Source: Paenibacillus radicis (ex Xue et al. 2023)
GTDB taxonomy: Bacteria > Bacillota > Bacilli > Paenibacillales > NBRC-103111
NCBI RefSeq assembly: GCF_024722015.1
Contig: NZ_JANQBD010000006.1
Span: 186,001-250,000, forward strand
Direction of reading: 5' to 3'
Length of the DNA stretch: 64,000 nt
The notes under the pieces were generated by a model. That model ran no database searches, was not told the origin of the DNA, and saw only the letters and a program-made list of their open reading frames with translations. Position 1 is the stretch's first letter; each line of letters starts with the position of its first letter. Positions 34,239-43,259 of the stretch are shown here, one piece after another. Position numbers and translations under genes: made by a program.

Positions 34239-36431
34239 TCATTTAGCAGACGCTTGTTCCTGCCTCAGCTTCTCCCGCAGCTCTCGCCACGGCAACTCCG
34301 CATCCAATGCCACGGCCATCGGCACTACGCCTCGCGCCGCATCTGTACAATCGCGCAGCCGGTTCGTTGCCGCGACCTGCCTTTGCCGCATGCGCAGCCT
34401 CTGCAGCCGTTTCACGCCCAGCTCGCTGCGCTGCGCCCGAAGATCACCGGCATAAGGAAGCACTATGCCGGATTCGAACTGCTCAGCGTCCAGCAAATCG
34501 ATGCGCTTATTGCGGAACTGCAAATGCAGCAGATCGCCCTCCTGAATGTACAGGAGGCCACCATCATGAAAAGCCTCCGGTGTCACATGCCCTACAGCCG
34601 CTCCAAAGGTAACACCTGAATAGCGGCCATCGCTTATTAGAGTCGTGAGACGTTTGAGCTGACGATGAGCATTAATATGCTGCATCGGCGTGAACATCTC
34701 CGGCATGCCGAACGACTCCGGTCCTTGACCTGCAATAATTAACGCGAGCCGGATCCATTCTTCCGAGATCATCCGATCGAACAGCTCGTCATAGCTCAAT
34801 CCAATCAGCTCATCCAACGTTACCGAGGCGTTATGCGCAGCCATCTGCCTCATCTGCTCCAGCTTAAATAGCTTTTTTGCCTTTAAGCTATCCAGCAGAC
34901 CGACATCCAGCAGATGATGATTGGCTTCATCTTCATTCTCGTAATAAAGCACGAACGCCATTTTATTATCGAACTGATCCAGTTGCTTCGTTGGCATACC
35001 ACTGATTTTGACTACCGCATTGTTGAAGAAATTTCCCCGCAGCACATCCACTCCGCTAAAGCTGCGCCTCGGCTTGCTCAATATAATCGGGTTCTCTTTC
35101 ACTCCATCCGCACTAAGCCCTCTTGTATCCGATAGCCGCTCCCTCCAGGTCTGCCCTGTCACAGTCGGCGCATCCAGATCCATCGGCACGCCATTACGGT
35201 TCAGCTCATACATTAATGTCTCCATTCCACGAATGTCCCCTGAACAGCACTGCTGCGCCAGCACATAGATGTCCCTGCCTTCTGTAAGGCTGTAATCAAA
35301 TAAATCTGGAATCGGATATTCATTGGCAATGTGCTCCAAATCCTCCAATGAGAAATCATAGCCTGCATAAATCATAGCTCCTACGATATGCATCATCAGA
35401 TTAGTAGAGCCCCCGCCTGCGCTGTGAATACGAATCGTGTTGGCTATATTGGCGCTTACCAGTTCACTTACACTGCATTCAGGTCTCGGAAGGATTGCAA
35501 ACAAGCCTTCAACGGCCTTATTGACCTGCTGCTGAGTAGGAGGCTCCGTAAGCAGCTCCAGTTCCGGGCAAACAACACCGAATCCGGCCGTTACATCACG
35601 GGAGCTGTTGCCGGTTCCATGAAAGGCACAAATACCGCCTTTGGAATCACAGGTGTTAACGGCGAGCCTTTTCTCAAAATATTTATGCTGTACCTCTGTA
35701 AGTAAACCGCATTCTACTGCTCTCTGAAACACACCTTGAAACGATGTGTTGGAGGAGCACTGCAGTATATAGCTGACCGCCTCATCGATGTCTGCGGCGA
35801 TATCATCGAATCCGCTGGATTTCGCTTGAGCAGCCAGCTGCATCAATTCTTGCTTCAAGTCATCAGGAATGGTTCCCCCCTTAAGTACATGGGAGGGACT
35901 GAAGGTTGCATAGACGGGATGTTCGCCGCGATATCTCCGTACACGATCGAGATGGGCCAGTCCGCTCAGCACGCCAAGGGGCTGCTTATCACAGCCTTGA
36001 ATAACAAAAGCCGCATGATATGAATGCGCTTCCATTTGATTGACTACAACCTCCGCTATGGCATTGCGGCTCTGCAGGGAATAAGACATGCCGATATTGT
36101 TCTGAGCGGTTCCATCGCAAAGCACGGGTGTGCTGAAATAAAACGGCACTCCGCCTTCCAGCCAAATTTTCAACGCAGCTTTACATACTGTCTCATGATC
36201 CAATATGTGTGCAGGATGATCGGTCGAACCTCCGATAATAGCAATCCTTGGCGCGTTATGCTCCAGTCGGTCATATATATGATCCAGCGTCCAATCCGGT
36301 CCCCCTCCTTCATACTGACCCCCAAGTTCGCGCCATGCCCTGTCCAGCAATCCTGCAACGGTAATCGGTTCATTCGCTTTGCCTTGCACATTTCCACGAT
36401 AAGAATTGATTGGATTGTTAATCGTTGTCAT
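34239..36431 (-). CDS. IlvD/Edd-family dehydratase, long form (sugar-acid dehydratase type)
   Basis: 730 residues, against about 560-600 for common IlvD proteins. Family marks in order: GMSYSLQSRNAIAEVV after LCDG near residue 105, FVIQGCDKQPLG near 145 (the CDKxxPG Cys ligand of the iron-sulfur cluster), NTCDSKGGICAFHGTGN near 265, SAGGGSTNLMMH near 340, and TLISDGRYSGVTFGAAVGHV near 595. The last 70 residues are Arg/Leu-rich and lack an obvious family match. It probably dehydrates an aldonic acid to a 2-keto-3-deoxy acid. It lies about 100 bases behind the GntR regulator. Confidence 0.88.
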   Translation of the reverse strand: MTTINNPINSYRGNVQGKANEPITVAGLLDRAWRELGGQYEGGGPDWTLDHIYDRLEHNAPRIAIIGGSTDHPAHILDHETVCKAALKIWLEGGVPFYFSTPVLCDGTAQNNIGMSYSLQSRNAIAEVVVNQMEAHSYHAAFVIQGCDKQPLGVLSGLAHLDRVRRYRGEHPVYATFSPSHVLKGGTIPDDLKQELMQLAAQAKSSGFDDIAADIDEAVSYILQCSSNTSFQGVFQRAVECGLLTEVQHKYFEKRLAVNTCDSKGGICAFHGTGNSSRDVTAGFGVVCPELELLTEPPTQQQVNKAVEGLFAILPRPECSVSELVSANIANTIRIHSAGGGSTNLMMHIVGAMIYAGYDFSLEDLEHIANEYPIPDLFDYSLTEGRDIYVLAQQCCSGDIRGMETLMYELNRNGVPMDLDAPTVTGQTWRERLSDTRGLSADGVKENPIILSKPRRSFSGVDVLRGNFFNNAVVKISGMPTKQLDQFDNKMAFVLYYENEDEANHHLLDVGLLDSLKAKKLFKLEQMRQMAAHNASVTLDELIGLSYDELFDRMISEEWIRLALIIAGQGPESFGMPEMFTPMQHINAHRQLKRLTTLISDGRYSGVTFGAAVGHVTPEAFHDGGLLYIQEGDLLHLQFRNKRIDLLDAEQFESGIVLPYAGDLRAQRSELGVKRLQRLRMRQRQVAATNRLRDCTDAARGVVPMAVALDAELPWRELREKLRQEQASAK

Positions 36432-36533
36432 TGCGCCAGCTCTCCTTCTCGTTACGATTTTACCCAGAATACTCTGCCCCCACTCCTCTGATAACCACTG
36501 GGCATTTGTACCACCGCTACCTTCAGACTTCCT

Positions 36534-37211
36534 TCAAATTTCCTTCAGTATCATACTGTCCTGCTTCACATCTTCAAGATGAGCTTTCATCATCTCCTTG
36601 GCAAGAGAAGCGTTCCGCTGCTCAATGGCTAATGCAATCAGCATGTGAAAATGAGACGCTTTCTCCGCGCTTCCTGGAATCCTGCTAGTTTGTCTGCGGC
36701 TTTCGAGCAGCAGATCGGAAATACCCTTCATAACATTAGCCATCACCTTGTTGGAGCATGCCTCAGCAATGTACTCATGAAATGCAATATCGGCTGAAAA
36801 ATAGTCATTGCCTTTCTCCAAATCATCTATCATGACAGAAGCCGCCTTTTTGATAGCGCTAATTTGCCCCGGTGACCCCCGTTCGGCTGCCAATGCCGCC
36901 ATTTCAGGCTCAAGCACGCCGCGAAACTCCAGAAGTGAGGACAAATCGCCTATCGGCAGCTGCGCTAGCTCAGTAGATGAATGATTGTTCCAATAATTTC
37001 GGCTGCGCACATACATTCCACGACCATGCTCAATAATCAGGTAGCCTCTGTTCTCCATAATTCGGAGAGCTTCCCTTACCGTTGAGACACCGACCTCATA
37101 CTCTTTGGCCAGTCCCGCTAATGAAGGCAGCTTCTGACCCGGCTTCCAATCCTCCTGCTCGATCCGCTTTGTCAGCTCGTTCAAAACCTTCGTGCTTACC
37201 AGCTCTTTCAT
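36534..37211 (-). CDS. GntR/FadR-family transcriptional regulator
   Basis: 225 residues. Winged helix at residues 5-70: EQEDWKPGQKLPSLAGLAKE, then VGVSTVREALRIMENRGYL, with the wing IIEHGRGMYV. The C-terminal FCD-type helical domain contains FRGVLEPEMAALAAERG and FHEYIAEACSN, with the metal-binding His. FCD-type GntR proteins repress sugar-acid catabolic genes and are released by the pathway intermediate. It precedes the dehydratase on the same strand, so it probably controls the following genes and itself. Confidence 0.92.
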   Translation of the reverse strand: MKELVSTKVLNELTKRIEQEDWKPGQKLPSLAGLAKEYEVGVSTVREALRIMENRGYLIIEHGRGMYVRSRNYWNNHSSTELAQLPIGDLSSLLEFRGVLEPEMAALAAERGSPGQISAIKKAASVMIDDLEKGNDYFSADIAFHEYIAEACSNKVMANVMKGISDLLLESRRQTSRIPGSAEKASHFHMLIALAIEQRNASLAKEMMKAHLEDVKQDSMILKEI

Positions 37212-37272
37212 AAGCCCACCAACTCATATGATATGTATTTAGACTCATATTATCACTAGATCCTTAATCAGA

Positions 37273-37306
37273 CAACAAAAAAAAGCCTCCTGACAGGAGA
37301 CTTTTT
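37273..37306 (-). terminator. terminator after 2-hydroxyacid dehydrogenase
   Basis: On the minus strand AGTCTCCT-GTC-AGGAGGCT is followed by eight Ts. It separates the dehydrogenase gene from the GntR unit. Confidence 0.88.
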
Positions 37307-37339
37307 AAGCGTTTTCATCACAACTCCAAAGAATGCGAA

Positions 37340-38353
37340 CTAAGCTAACGTTTCCAACATCTCCAGCTTCACCTCATAGCGCATGGCAGTCCCATTTAAA
37401 TACCTCTCGCATTCCTCCTCCATATAAAGGCCCATTCGATAAATCTCCTTATTCATACTTCCAGCGATATGGGGTGTAAGCAGAACGTTATCCAGCTGCA
37501 AGAAGGGACTGTTCTCAGGAACCGGCTCGGGAGCCGTTACATCCAATATAGCCGTTCTCGTCGATACCTCGCGCAGAGCCTTAATCAGATCAGCTTCGAC
37601 TACCTGGGCACCCCGCCCTGTATTAATGAAAGTAGCATGAGGCAGCATTCGGTCAAAATGTTCCTTGTTCAAAATGCCTACCGTAGCAGGCAAGTTGGCC
37701 AGATGGTTGGATATCGTATCGCAATTTGAAAAAATATCGATTAAATCCGTCTTACGAACCTTGAGCTCCGCCGCCCGCTCATCTGAAAGAAACGGATCGA
37801 ATACATCAATGGCCAGCTCATGCTTGCTCAACATTTCTATGACGCCTCTGCCGATCATTCCTGCACCCAGAATACCTACACGGGCACTATAATTCCCTGG
37901 GAATGCTCTTGAGATCTGCTGTGCCTGACGATAATCGCCATGCTGTTTATAAAACCTTGCCGATTGAGCAAAGCCTTTGTTAGCCAACAGTATTTGCGCT
38001 GCCGTAAATTCAATAACCGGAATTGCATTGGCAGCCCAAGCGCTGATAACGATTACATTACGGGACATAAACGGACGTGCAAAACGTTGAACGGAACCTG
38101 CTGCGTAGAATAAGATTTTCAAATTCGGCAAAAAACGCTGCAGCTCAGCCTCGGAGAAATTCGGTACTCCCCAAGTGGAAAAAGCAATTTCTGCATCGTG
38201 TAAATCATGGATATGAAGCTCCGCATTTTCCTGGTTAATATAGACAGGCAGCAAATCAACCTTTTCCGCCAATCTATTGCGAACGCTTTCATCATATGCC
38301 TTTTCGATCCTCGCATCACTGCTGTCAGCCAAAAATATCGCCTTTACTTTCAT
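37340..38353 (-). CDS. D-isomer-specific 2-hydroxyacid dehydrogenase
   Basis: 337 residues, ribosome site GGGAGGCGCG. NAD-binding site ARVGILGAGMIGRGVIEML with the adenosine-binding Asp in IDVFDPFL. Catalytic residues: Arg in FINTGRGAQVVEAD, Glu in APEPVPENSP, His in LLTPHIAGSMN. Reduces a 2-keto acid to a D-hydroxy acid or the reverse. It has its own terminator. Together with the dehydratase it fits a sugar-acid pathway. Confidence 0.92.
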   Translation of the reverse strand: MKVKAIFLADSSDARIEKAYDESVRNRLAEKVDLLPVYINQENAELHIHDLHDAEIAFSTWGVPNFSEAELQRFLPNLKILFYAAGSVQRFARPFMSRNVIVISAWAANAIPVIEFTAAQILLANKGFAQSARFYKQHGDYRQAQQISRAFPGNYSARVGILGAGMIGRGVIEMLSKHELAIDVFDPFLSDERAAELKVRKTDLIDIFSNCDTISNHLANLPATVGILNKEHFDRMLPHATFINTGRGAQVVEADLIKALREVSTRTAILDVTAPEPVPENSPFLQLDNVLLTPHIAGSMNKEIYRMGLYMEEECERYLNGTAMRYEVKLEMLETLA

Positions 38354-38458
38354 AACGCGCCTCCCGCTATTATTTCAGGTCATGAACATCATTATTATAA
38401 CAGTACAATCTTGGCTCGCCTAGTGAAATATCCCATGCCTTTTTATTGCAATAAGTTA

Positions 38459-38514
38459 TAAAAAAAGCCTCCCCACGAAACTTGAGTGTGCACTCAGTTC
38501 ACAGGAAGGCGTTT
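38459..38514 (-). terminator. terminator of siderophore operon
   Basis: On the minus strand GCCTTCCTGTGAACTGAGTG folds back on CTCAAGTTTCGTGGGGAGGC, followed by TTTTTTAT. Immediately after the binding-protein stop at 38521. Confidence 0.85.
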
Positions 38515-38520
38515 TGTTAG

Positions 38521-39510
38521 TTATTTAAAGCCTTTTTCGATTTCTTGGACCATCGCCGCTACAGAAGCCAATCCACCGCCGGACAAATACCAATAGTTAG
38601 GATCTAAATAGATGATTTTGCCGTTTTTAAATGCGTTGGATTTTTTAACCAGTTCATTTTCGATAATTTGTTTAGCCGTTGTTTTGCTTTCACCTACCGC
38701 TGTTTCACGGTCAACTACAAACAAATAGTCCGGATTTTTTTCTACAATAAATTCAAAGGAGATGTTTTGGCCATGAGTAGATACTTCTATATTTTTCTCT
38801 ACAGGCGTAATTCCAAGCACATCATGGATCATACCAAATCTGGAGCCTGGTCCGTAGGCTGTAACTTTACCGCCTGTAACCAATGTAACCAACGCATTTT
38901 TGCCGCTTGCTGCCGCTGCGTCCTTCACTTTTTTAACAGAAGCATTGATTTTGCCCAGCTCTTCTTTTACAACAGCTTCTTTACCGAAAATTTGTCCCAG
39001 TCTTTCCATATTTTCAGTGAAAGTTTCCATATATTTCTTGTTGTCCACTCCCATATATACGGTTGGAGCAATTTTGCTTAATTCTGCGTAATGGGCTTGC
39101 TGTCTGCCGGAAATAATGATAAGGTCCGGACTCATTTCGTTGATTTTCTCAAAAGCCGGCTCCTGCAAAGTACCCGCATTTTTAAATTTTGCATCTTTAT
39201 ATTTGGCCAAATACGGAGGCAGATTGGATTGCGGTACTGCCGTTATAGCAGCATCCAGACCAAGCTTATCCAATGAATCCAGAATACCGTAATCGAATAC
39301 AACCACTTTCTTCGGATTGGTTTTAACTTTAGTTTCACCCAATAGATGCTTGAAAGTCAACTCAGTTGGCGCTTTAGCAGCCTCTGGAGCTGGAGTCGGC
39401 GCACCTCCTGTTGTGTTGCCTGAACCTGTATTGGAGCTCGTCGTACCGCAAGCCGCAGCTACCAACATAATCATGATCGTTACTAAAAGCATAGATAATT
39501 TTCTTTTCAA
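38521..39510 (-). CDS. yclQ: iron-siderophore ABC transporter binding lipoprotein (YclQ-like)
   Basis: 329 residues from the TTG at 39510 (GGGGTGA upstream; a GTG at 39519 is in frame). Lipobox LVAAAC, then a Gly/Thr/Pro linker. The mature part matches the Fe-siderophore class III binding fold: PKKVVVFDYGILDSLDKLG, SPDLIIISGRQQAHYAEL, and IAPTVYMGVDNKKYM. It most resembles YclQ, which binds petrobactin and related catecholates in B. subtilis. Last gene of an operon in the same order as yclNOPQ. Regulation through the Fur boxes at 42285-42326. Confidence 0.9.
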   Translation of the reverse strand: MKRKLSMLLVTIMIMLVAAACGTTSSNTGSGNTTGGAPTPAPEAAKAPTELTFKHLLGETKVKTNPKKVVVFDYGILDSLDKLGLDAAITAVPQSNLPPYLAKYKDAKFKNAGTLQEPAFEKINEMSPDLIIISGRQQAHYAELSKIAPTVYMGVDNKKYMETFTENMERLGQIFGKEAVVKEELGKINASVKKVKDAAAASGKNALVTLVTGGKVTAYGPGSRFGMIHDVLGITPVEKNIEVSTHGQNISFEFIVEKNPDYLFVVDRETAVGESKTTAKQIIENELVKKSNAFKNGKIIYLDPNYWYLSGGGLASVAAMVQEIEKGFK

Positions 39511-39586
39511 TCTAATCACCCCTAATTTTATTTGTTCATGCTATTTGAAATAATTTCAAATCGGAATTAGTGAAACGATGGCTGCC

Positions 39587-40345
39587 TTAAGCGAAATATA
39601 CACATATCTTGTTACCGTTAATCGTCTCTATCTGAATGTCCATATCGTAAACCTCTTTTAATACAGGCTGGGTTATGATCTCATCGGTTGTTCCTTCTCT
39701 GACGACTTTCCCATCCTTGAGCGCTACGATATAGTCGGAGTAACAGGAGGCAAAGTTAATGTCATGAATAACGATAACAATCGTTTTGCCAAGCTCGTTA
39801 ACCATTCGTTGGAGCACCTTCATAATTTGTACGGAATGCTTCATATCCAGATTATTAAGCGGCTCATCCAGCAGTATATATTCTGTATTTTGAGCAATAA
39901 CCATCGCTATGTAAGCCCTCTGTCTTTGACCCCCGCTTAATTGATCCAGAAATTTATCCTGCATCTCTTCCAATTCCATATAGTGAATAGCTTCATCGAC
40001 AAATTTCCAGTCCTCGTCCTTCAGCTTGCCTTGAGAATAAGGAAATCGTCCGAAGCTGACTAGCTCTCTGACCGTTAAACGTACATTAATGTGATTGGAT
40101 TGTTTTAATATCGAGATTTTTTTGGCCAAATCATTGCTTTTGCATTCGCGAAGCTCTTTGCCGTCAATCATAATCTCTCCGCTATCCTTCGTGAGAAGGC
40201 GGCTTACCATAGACAGTAAAGTGCTTTTACCAGCTCCATTGGGTCCGATAAACGAGGTGATTTTGCCATTTGCTATAGTTACGGATACGTCCTCGATTAC
40301 ATTTTTATTTCCGTACCGCTTCGTTACCTTCTTTACTTCTATCAC
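39587..40345 (-). CDS. yclP: iron-siderophore ABC transporter ATPase (YclP-like)
   Basis: 252 residues, starting with GTG that overlaps the upstream permease stop by four bases (GTGA). Walker A FIGPNGAGKSTLL near residue 33, Q-loop KKISILKQSNHINVRLTVRE, signature LSGGQRQRAYIAMVIAQ, Walker B YILLDEPLNNLDMKHS, H-loop IVVIHDINFA. Typical FecE/FepC-type ATPase for siderophore uptake; it drives the YclN/YclO-like channel. Confidence 0.94.
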   Translation of the reverse strand: MIEVKKVTKRYGNKNVIEDVSVTIANGKITSFIGPNGAGKSTLLSMVSRLLTKDSGEIMIDGKELRECKSNDLAKKISILKQSNHINVRLTVRELVSFGRFPYSQGKLKDEDWKFVDEAIHYMELEEMQDKFLDQLSGGQRQRAYIAMVIAQNTEYILLDEPLNNLDMKHSVQIMKVLQRMVNELGKTIVIVIHDINFASCYSDYIVALKDGKVVREGTTDEIITQPVLKEVYDMDIQIETINGNKICVYFA

Positions 40346-41289
40346 GATTTATTCTCCTTTAGTAAGAGATAGATGAAGTACAAGCCACCGACGAGATTAA
40401 TGACCACGCTTATCGTTGTAGTAAAGGTGAACACTCTCTCAACAATTAACTGTCCTCCAACTAACGCAATGATGCTGATCAGCACAGAACCAAGAATCAA
40501 GTGTTTGTGCCGGTATGTCCCAATTAACTGATGAGTTACATTCGCTACTAGAAGCCCAAGGAAAGTGATCGGTCCAACTAAAGCTGTTGATATGGACACA
40601 AGAATGGCAACAATAATAAGCAGTCTTTTTACAACATAGTCATAATCGACGCCCAGGTTCACAGCCTGCTCTTTTCCAAGCGACAGCACATCCAAATATT
40701 TGACGAATCTCTTAAAATAGAACCCGATGAATATCAGCACAAGGATGGATATATACAAGAGATCTTTATTCACATTATTAAAGCTTGCAAACAATTTGTC
40801 CTGCAGCCGGAGATACTCGTTGGGATCAATAAGCACCTGCATAAATGAAGAGAAGCTCTGGAACAATGTTCCGAATATTATTCCGACCAGCAGAAGGAAA
40901 TAAATGTTTTGACCTTCTCTTTTGAAAATAATTTTGTAGAGCACTCCTGCGAACAGCACCATTACCCCTACGCACAAAGCAAAATTGATGTTTTTATTCA
41001 TCATCGTTAGGGTTGTTGATCCAAAAGCAAAGATGACAAACGTTTGTATCAATGAATAAAGGGAGTCCAATCCGAGAATGCTGGGCGTCAATATCCGGTT
41101 ATTTGTAATGGTCTGAAACACCATAGTCGATAGGGCGATAGTTCCAGCGGTTAGAACGATGGCCAGAATCTTGATTCCCCTTCTCTCGAGAGCATATCCC
41201 CAATTATTGCCAAGCTTGATGAATAAAAAAGTCGCAATTAATGCTAAAGCCGCAACGGCCAGAATGCTTAGCTTCGTTCTAATGTTCAT
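40342..41289 (-). CDS. yclO: iron-siderophore ABC permease (YclO-like)
   Basis: 315 residues, about nine helices, FecCD family. Motifs: TILTPSILGLDSLYSLIQTF style NxxLTPSILG segment early, and GPITFLGLLVANVTHQLIG near the end, the FLGL/ANxxR-like coupling helix. Ribosome site AGAAAGGCAT. It overlaps the YclN-like gene by 11 bases and the ATPase gene by 4, so the operon is tightly coupled. Confidence 0.93.
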   Translation of the reverse strand: MNIRTKLSILAVAALALIATFLFIKLGNNWGYALERRGIKILAIVLTAGTIALSTMVFQTITNNRILTPSILGLDSLYSLIQTFVIFAFGSTTLTMMNKNINFALCVGVMVLFAGVLYKIIFKREGQNIYFLLLVGIIFGTLFQSFSSFMQVLIDPNEYLRLQDKLFASFNNVNKDLLYISILVLIFIGFYFKRFVKYLDVLSLGKEQAVNLGVDYDYVVKRLLIIVAILVSISTALVGPITFLGLLVANVTHQLIGTYRHKHLILGSVLISIIALVGGQLIVERVFTFTTTISVVINLVGGLYFIYLLLKENKS

Positions 41290-42232
41290 ATGCCTTTCTC
41301 CTCATAAGCAAGTACAGAAATATACCACTTCCTATCACTCCGACTGTAAGACCAATCGCAATCTCGTAGGGATAAATAATGATGCGTCCAAGCACATCGC
41401 AAAACAGTACAAATACAGCTCCCAGCAGGGCGGTATGTGACAAACTTTTTTTAAGATGATCGCCTTTAAAAATAGTTACAATATTAGGAATGATCAGACC
41501 GAGAAATGGAATCATACCGACGGTGAGGATGACAACTGAAGTCACTAACGCTACGATAACTAGCCCGATATTAACCACCTGTTTATAATTTAGACCCAAA
41601 TTGACAGAGAATTCTTCTCCCATGCCGGCAACGGTGAATCGGTCTGCATAGAAGTACGCTATGATGACGATAGGAATACTGATATACAGCATTTCGTATC
41701 GGCCTTTCATGATCATTGAGAAATCCCCGTGAAGCCATGCAGATATACTCTGAATAAGATCGTGCTTAAAGGCAAAAAAAGTAGTAATTGATCCCACGAT
41801 GCTTCCGAACATTAAACCTACAAGGGGTATAAAAATAACATCTTTATACTTGACCTTCTCAAGAATTTTCATAAAGATAAAAGTACCTAGCAGAGCGAAT
41901 GCAAACGAAACAAACATCATTTCCATCGGGCTCGCTGTAGTAAACAGGATCATCGATACCAGTATACCCAGCCTCGCTGAATCCTCGGTTCCCGCAGTAG
42001 TTGGCGAAACAAATTTATTTCTGGTCAACTGCTGCATAATCAAGCCAATGACGCTCATACTGACTCCAGCAATGATGATACTGATTAAACGCGGAAGCCT
42101 GCTGATTAGCAATATATCCGTTTGATCCTCAGTCAAATGAAAAATATCAAGAGGCGATATATTTTTTACTCCTATAAATACAGAGCATATGGATAAAATG
42201 ACTAGCGCGATAAGAAGATACCTTTTTTTCAT
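41279..42232 (-). CDS. yclN: iron-siderophore ABC permease (YclN-like)
   Basis: 317 residues, FecCD family. Motifs: LTRNKFVSPTTAGTEDSARL early, and MIPFLGLIIPNIVTIFKGDH near the end, the conserved loop contacting the ATPase. First gene of the operon, starting at an ATG with AAGGATAGG. Iron-regulated: two Fur boxes lie 50-95 bases upstream. Pairs with YclO to form a heterodimeric channel. Confidence 0.93.
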   Translation of the reverse strand: MKKRYLLIALVILSICSVFIGVKNISPLDIFHLTEDQTDILLISRLPRLISIIIAGVSMSVIGLIMQQLTRNKFVSPTTAGTEDSARLGILVSMILFTTASPMEMMFVSFAFALLGTFIFMKILEKVKYKDVIFIPLVGLMFGSIVGSITTFFAFKHDLIQSISAWLHGDFSMIMKGRYEMLYISIPIVIIAYFYADRFTVAGMGEEFSVNLGLNYKQVVNIGLVIVALVTSVVILTVGMIPFLGLIIPNIVTIFKGDHLKKSLSHTALLGAVFVLFCDVLGRIIIYPYEIAIGLTVGVIGSGIFLYLLMRRKAYEH

Positions 42233-42284
42233 AGCCTATCCTTACTCTTCCTTTACAGAAGGATTGTCTGATTTGAATTAATAA

Positions 42285-42299
42285 CGATAATCATTCTGA
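42285..42299 (-). promoter_or_regulatory. Fur box 2 (12 of 14 match)
   Basis: CGATAATCATTCTGA, differing from the 7-1-7 consensus TGATAATNATTATCA at only the first base and two of the last four. It lies next to the perfect box. Confidence 0.6.
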
Positions 42300-42311
42300 G
42301 TACCATGAAAG

Positions 42312-42326
42312 TGATAATCATTATCA
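42312..42326 (-). promoter_or_regulatory. Fur box 1, perfect
   Basis: TGATAATCATTATCA matches the 7-1-7 consensus exactly and is palindromic. A TATAAT-like -10 on the minus strand lies beside it (about 42333-42338), so Fur with iron should block transcription of the siderophore operon. Confidence 0.92.
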
Positions 42327-42486
42327 GCATGTATTATATTACTCGATACCGATTCTTCGCATGAATAGACTTTTCATTTCTGAGCATGGACTTTTCTGCA
42401 CGAAGTGCTTATTTCTCTAAATTTGACACAACATTATGAATCAGACGTCCTGTTCCTGCCCTTTAAGCGGAGGATGGCATCAAATA

Positions 42487-42538
42487 TCCCCACAAAGTGG
42501 GGTCTTGCTTCGAAGTTGATTCAGATACTTTGCGGGGA
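42487..42538. repeat. alternative-pairing hairpins, CCCCACAAAGT
   Basis: CCCCACAAAGTGGGG can fold on itself, but CCCCACAAAGT can also pair with ACTTTGCGGGG about 30 bases later. No gene lies in 42330-42560. Nothing else seen in this gap besides the Fur region and the terminator at 42566. Confidence 0.4.
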
Positions 42539-42565
42539 GCCCCAAACATATAAAATCTATATACG

Positions 42566-42595
42566 CAAAAAAGAGAAGGACCGTAGGCCTCCTCT
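42566..42595 (-). terminator. terminator after SGNH hydrolase gene
   Basis: On the minus strand AGAGGAGG pairs with CCTTCTCT (one G-T), followed by six Ts. Confidence 0.85.
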
Positions 42596-42615
42596 AAATA
42601 ATGCAGCCGCTCAAC

Positions 42616-43227
42616 TTAAACCATCTCCAGCAGCTGTTTAGCGATATATACAGCTTGTTCCTTCCTTACCTCATCTTTAAAATGAACATGATCACAATAT
42701 ACATCCGGCCCCAACTCAAGTGTAAAAGTGTACAGATCCAGCATTGGGATATCATTTTGTCCCATTATTCGGTCAGCTATTGAATTATAATCTATAACAT
42801 CTTTATGAAACCGGTGAAAGGATTGATTCAGCTCGTTATGCACTTCATCTATAAGAGGAGTCGTTCGAATCCAAATGACCCGATTGGACATGTTTAGCGC
42901 CAAGGAAGCAATCTGTTGAATATGTTGCTCATATTGATCAGCGGTCACTTGCTTGCTGCCATTTACCGGATCTGTTTTGATATCATGCAATCCGCAATTA
43001 AGCAGCAAAATGTCATATCGCGCGCCTTCCTGCTGCTGCTCTCTCATATACGCCAGCACCATTCCGCTGTCCCCACCGTTAGCGCCAACCGGAATGTTCA
43101 AATCCTTTAACGCTTGTTCGGTTCCCTGCTTCCTGTCATAGGCAAAGCTTGAACTTATTTCAGCCTGCAAATAGGGACCATATTGAATCGAGATGCTATC
43201 ACCGATTACAAACACACTGCGCTTCAT
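42616..43227 (-). CDS. SGNH/GDSL-type hydrolase
   Basis: 203 residues. Catalytic Ser in FVIGDSISIQYG, block 2 VGANGGDSGMVLAYM, block 3 LNCGLHDIKTD (His-Asp in place of Asn-Asp), and block 5 DHVHFKDEVRKEQA with the Asp-His pair. No signal peptide. Probably a carbohydrate esterase. Starts 32 bases after the SDR stop with GGGAGGATAA, so they form an operon. It is not closely similar to the other SGNH protein at 9593-10249. Confidence 0.87.
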   Translation of the reverse strand: MKRSVFVIGDSISIQYGPYLQAEISSSFAYDRKQGTEQALKDLNIPVGANGGDSGMVLAYMREQQQEGARYDILLLNCGLHDIKTDPVNGSKQVTADQYEQHIQQIASLALNMSNRVIWIRTTPLIDEVHNELNQSFHRFHKDVIDYNSIADRIMGQNDIPMLDLYTFTLELGPDVYCDHVHFKDEVRKEQAVYIAKQLLEMV

Positions 43228-43259
43228 TTATCCTCCCATCCCCTTCTCCTCAACTAATT

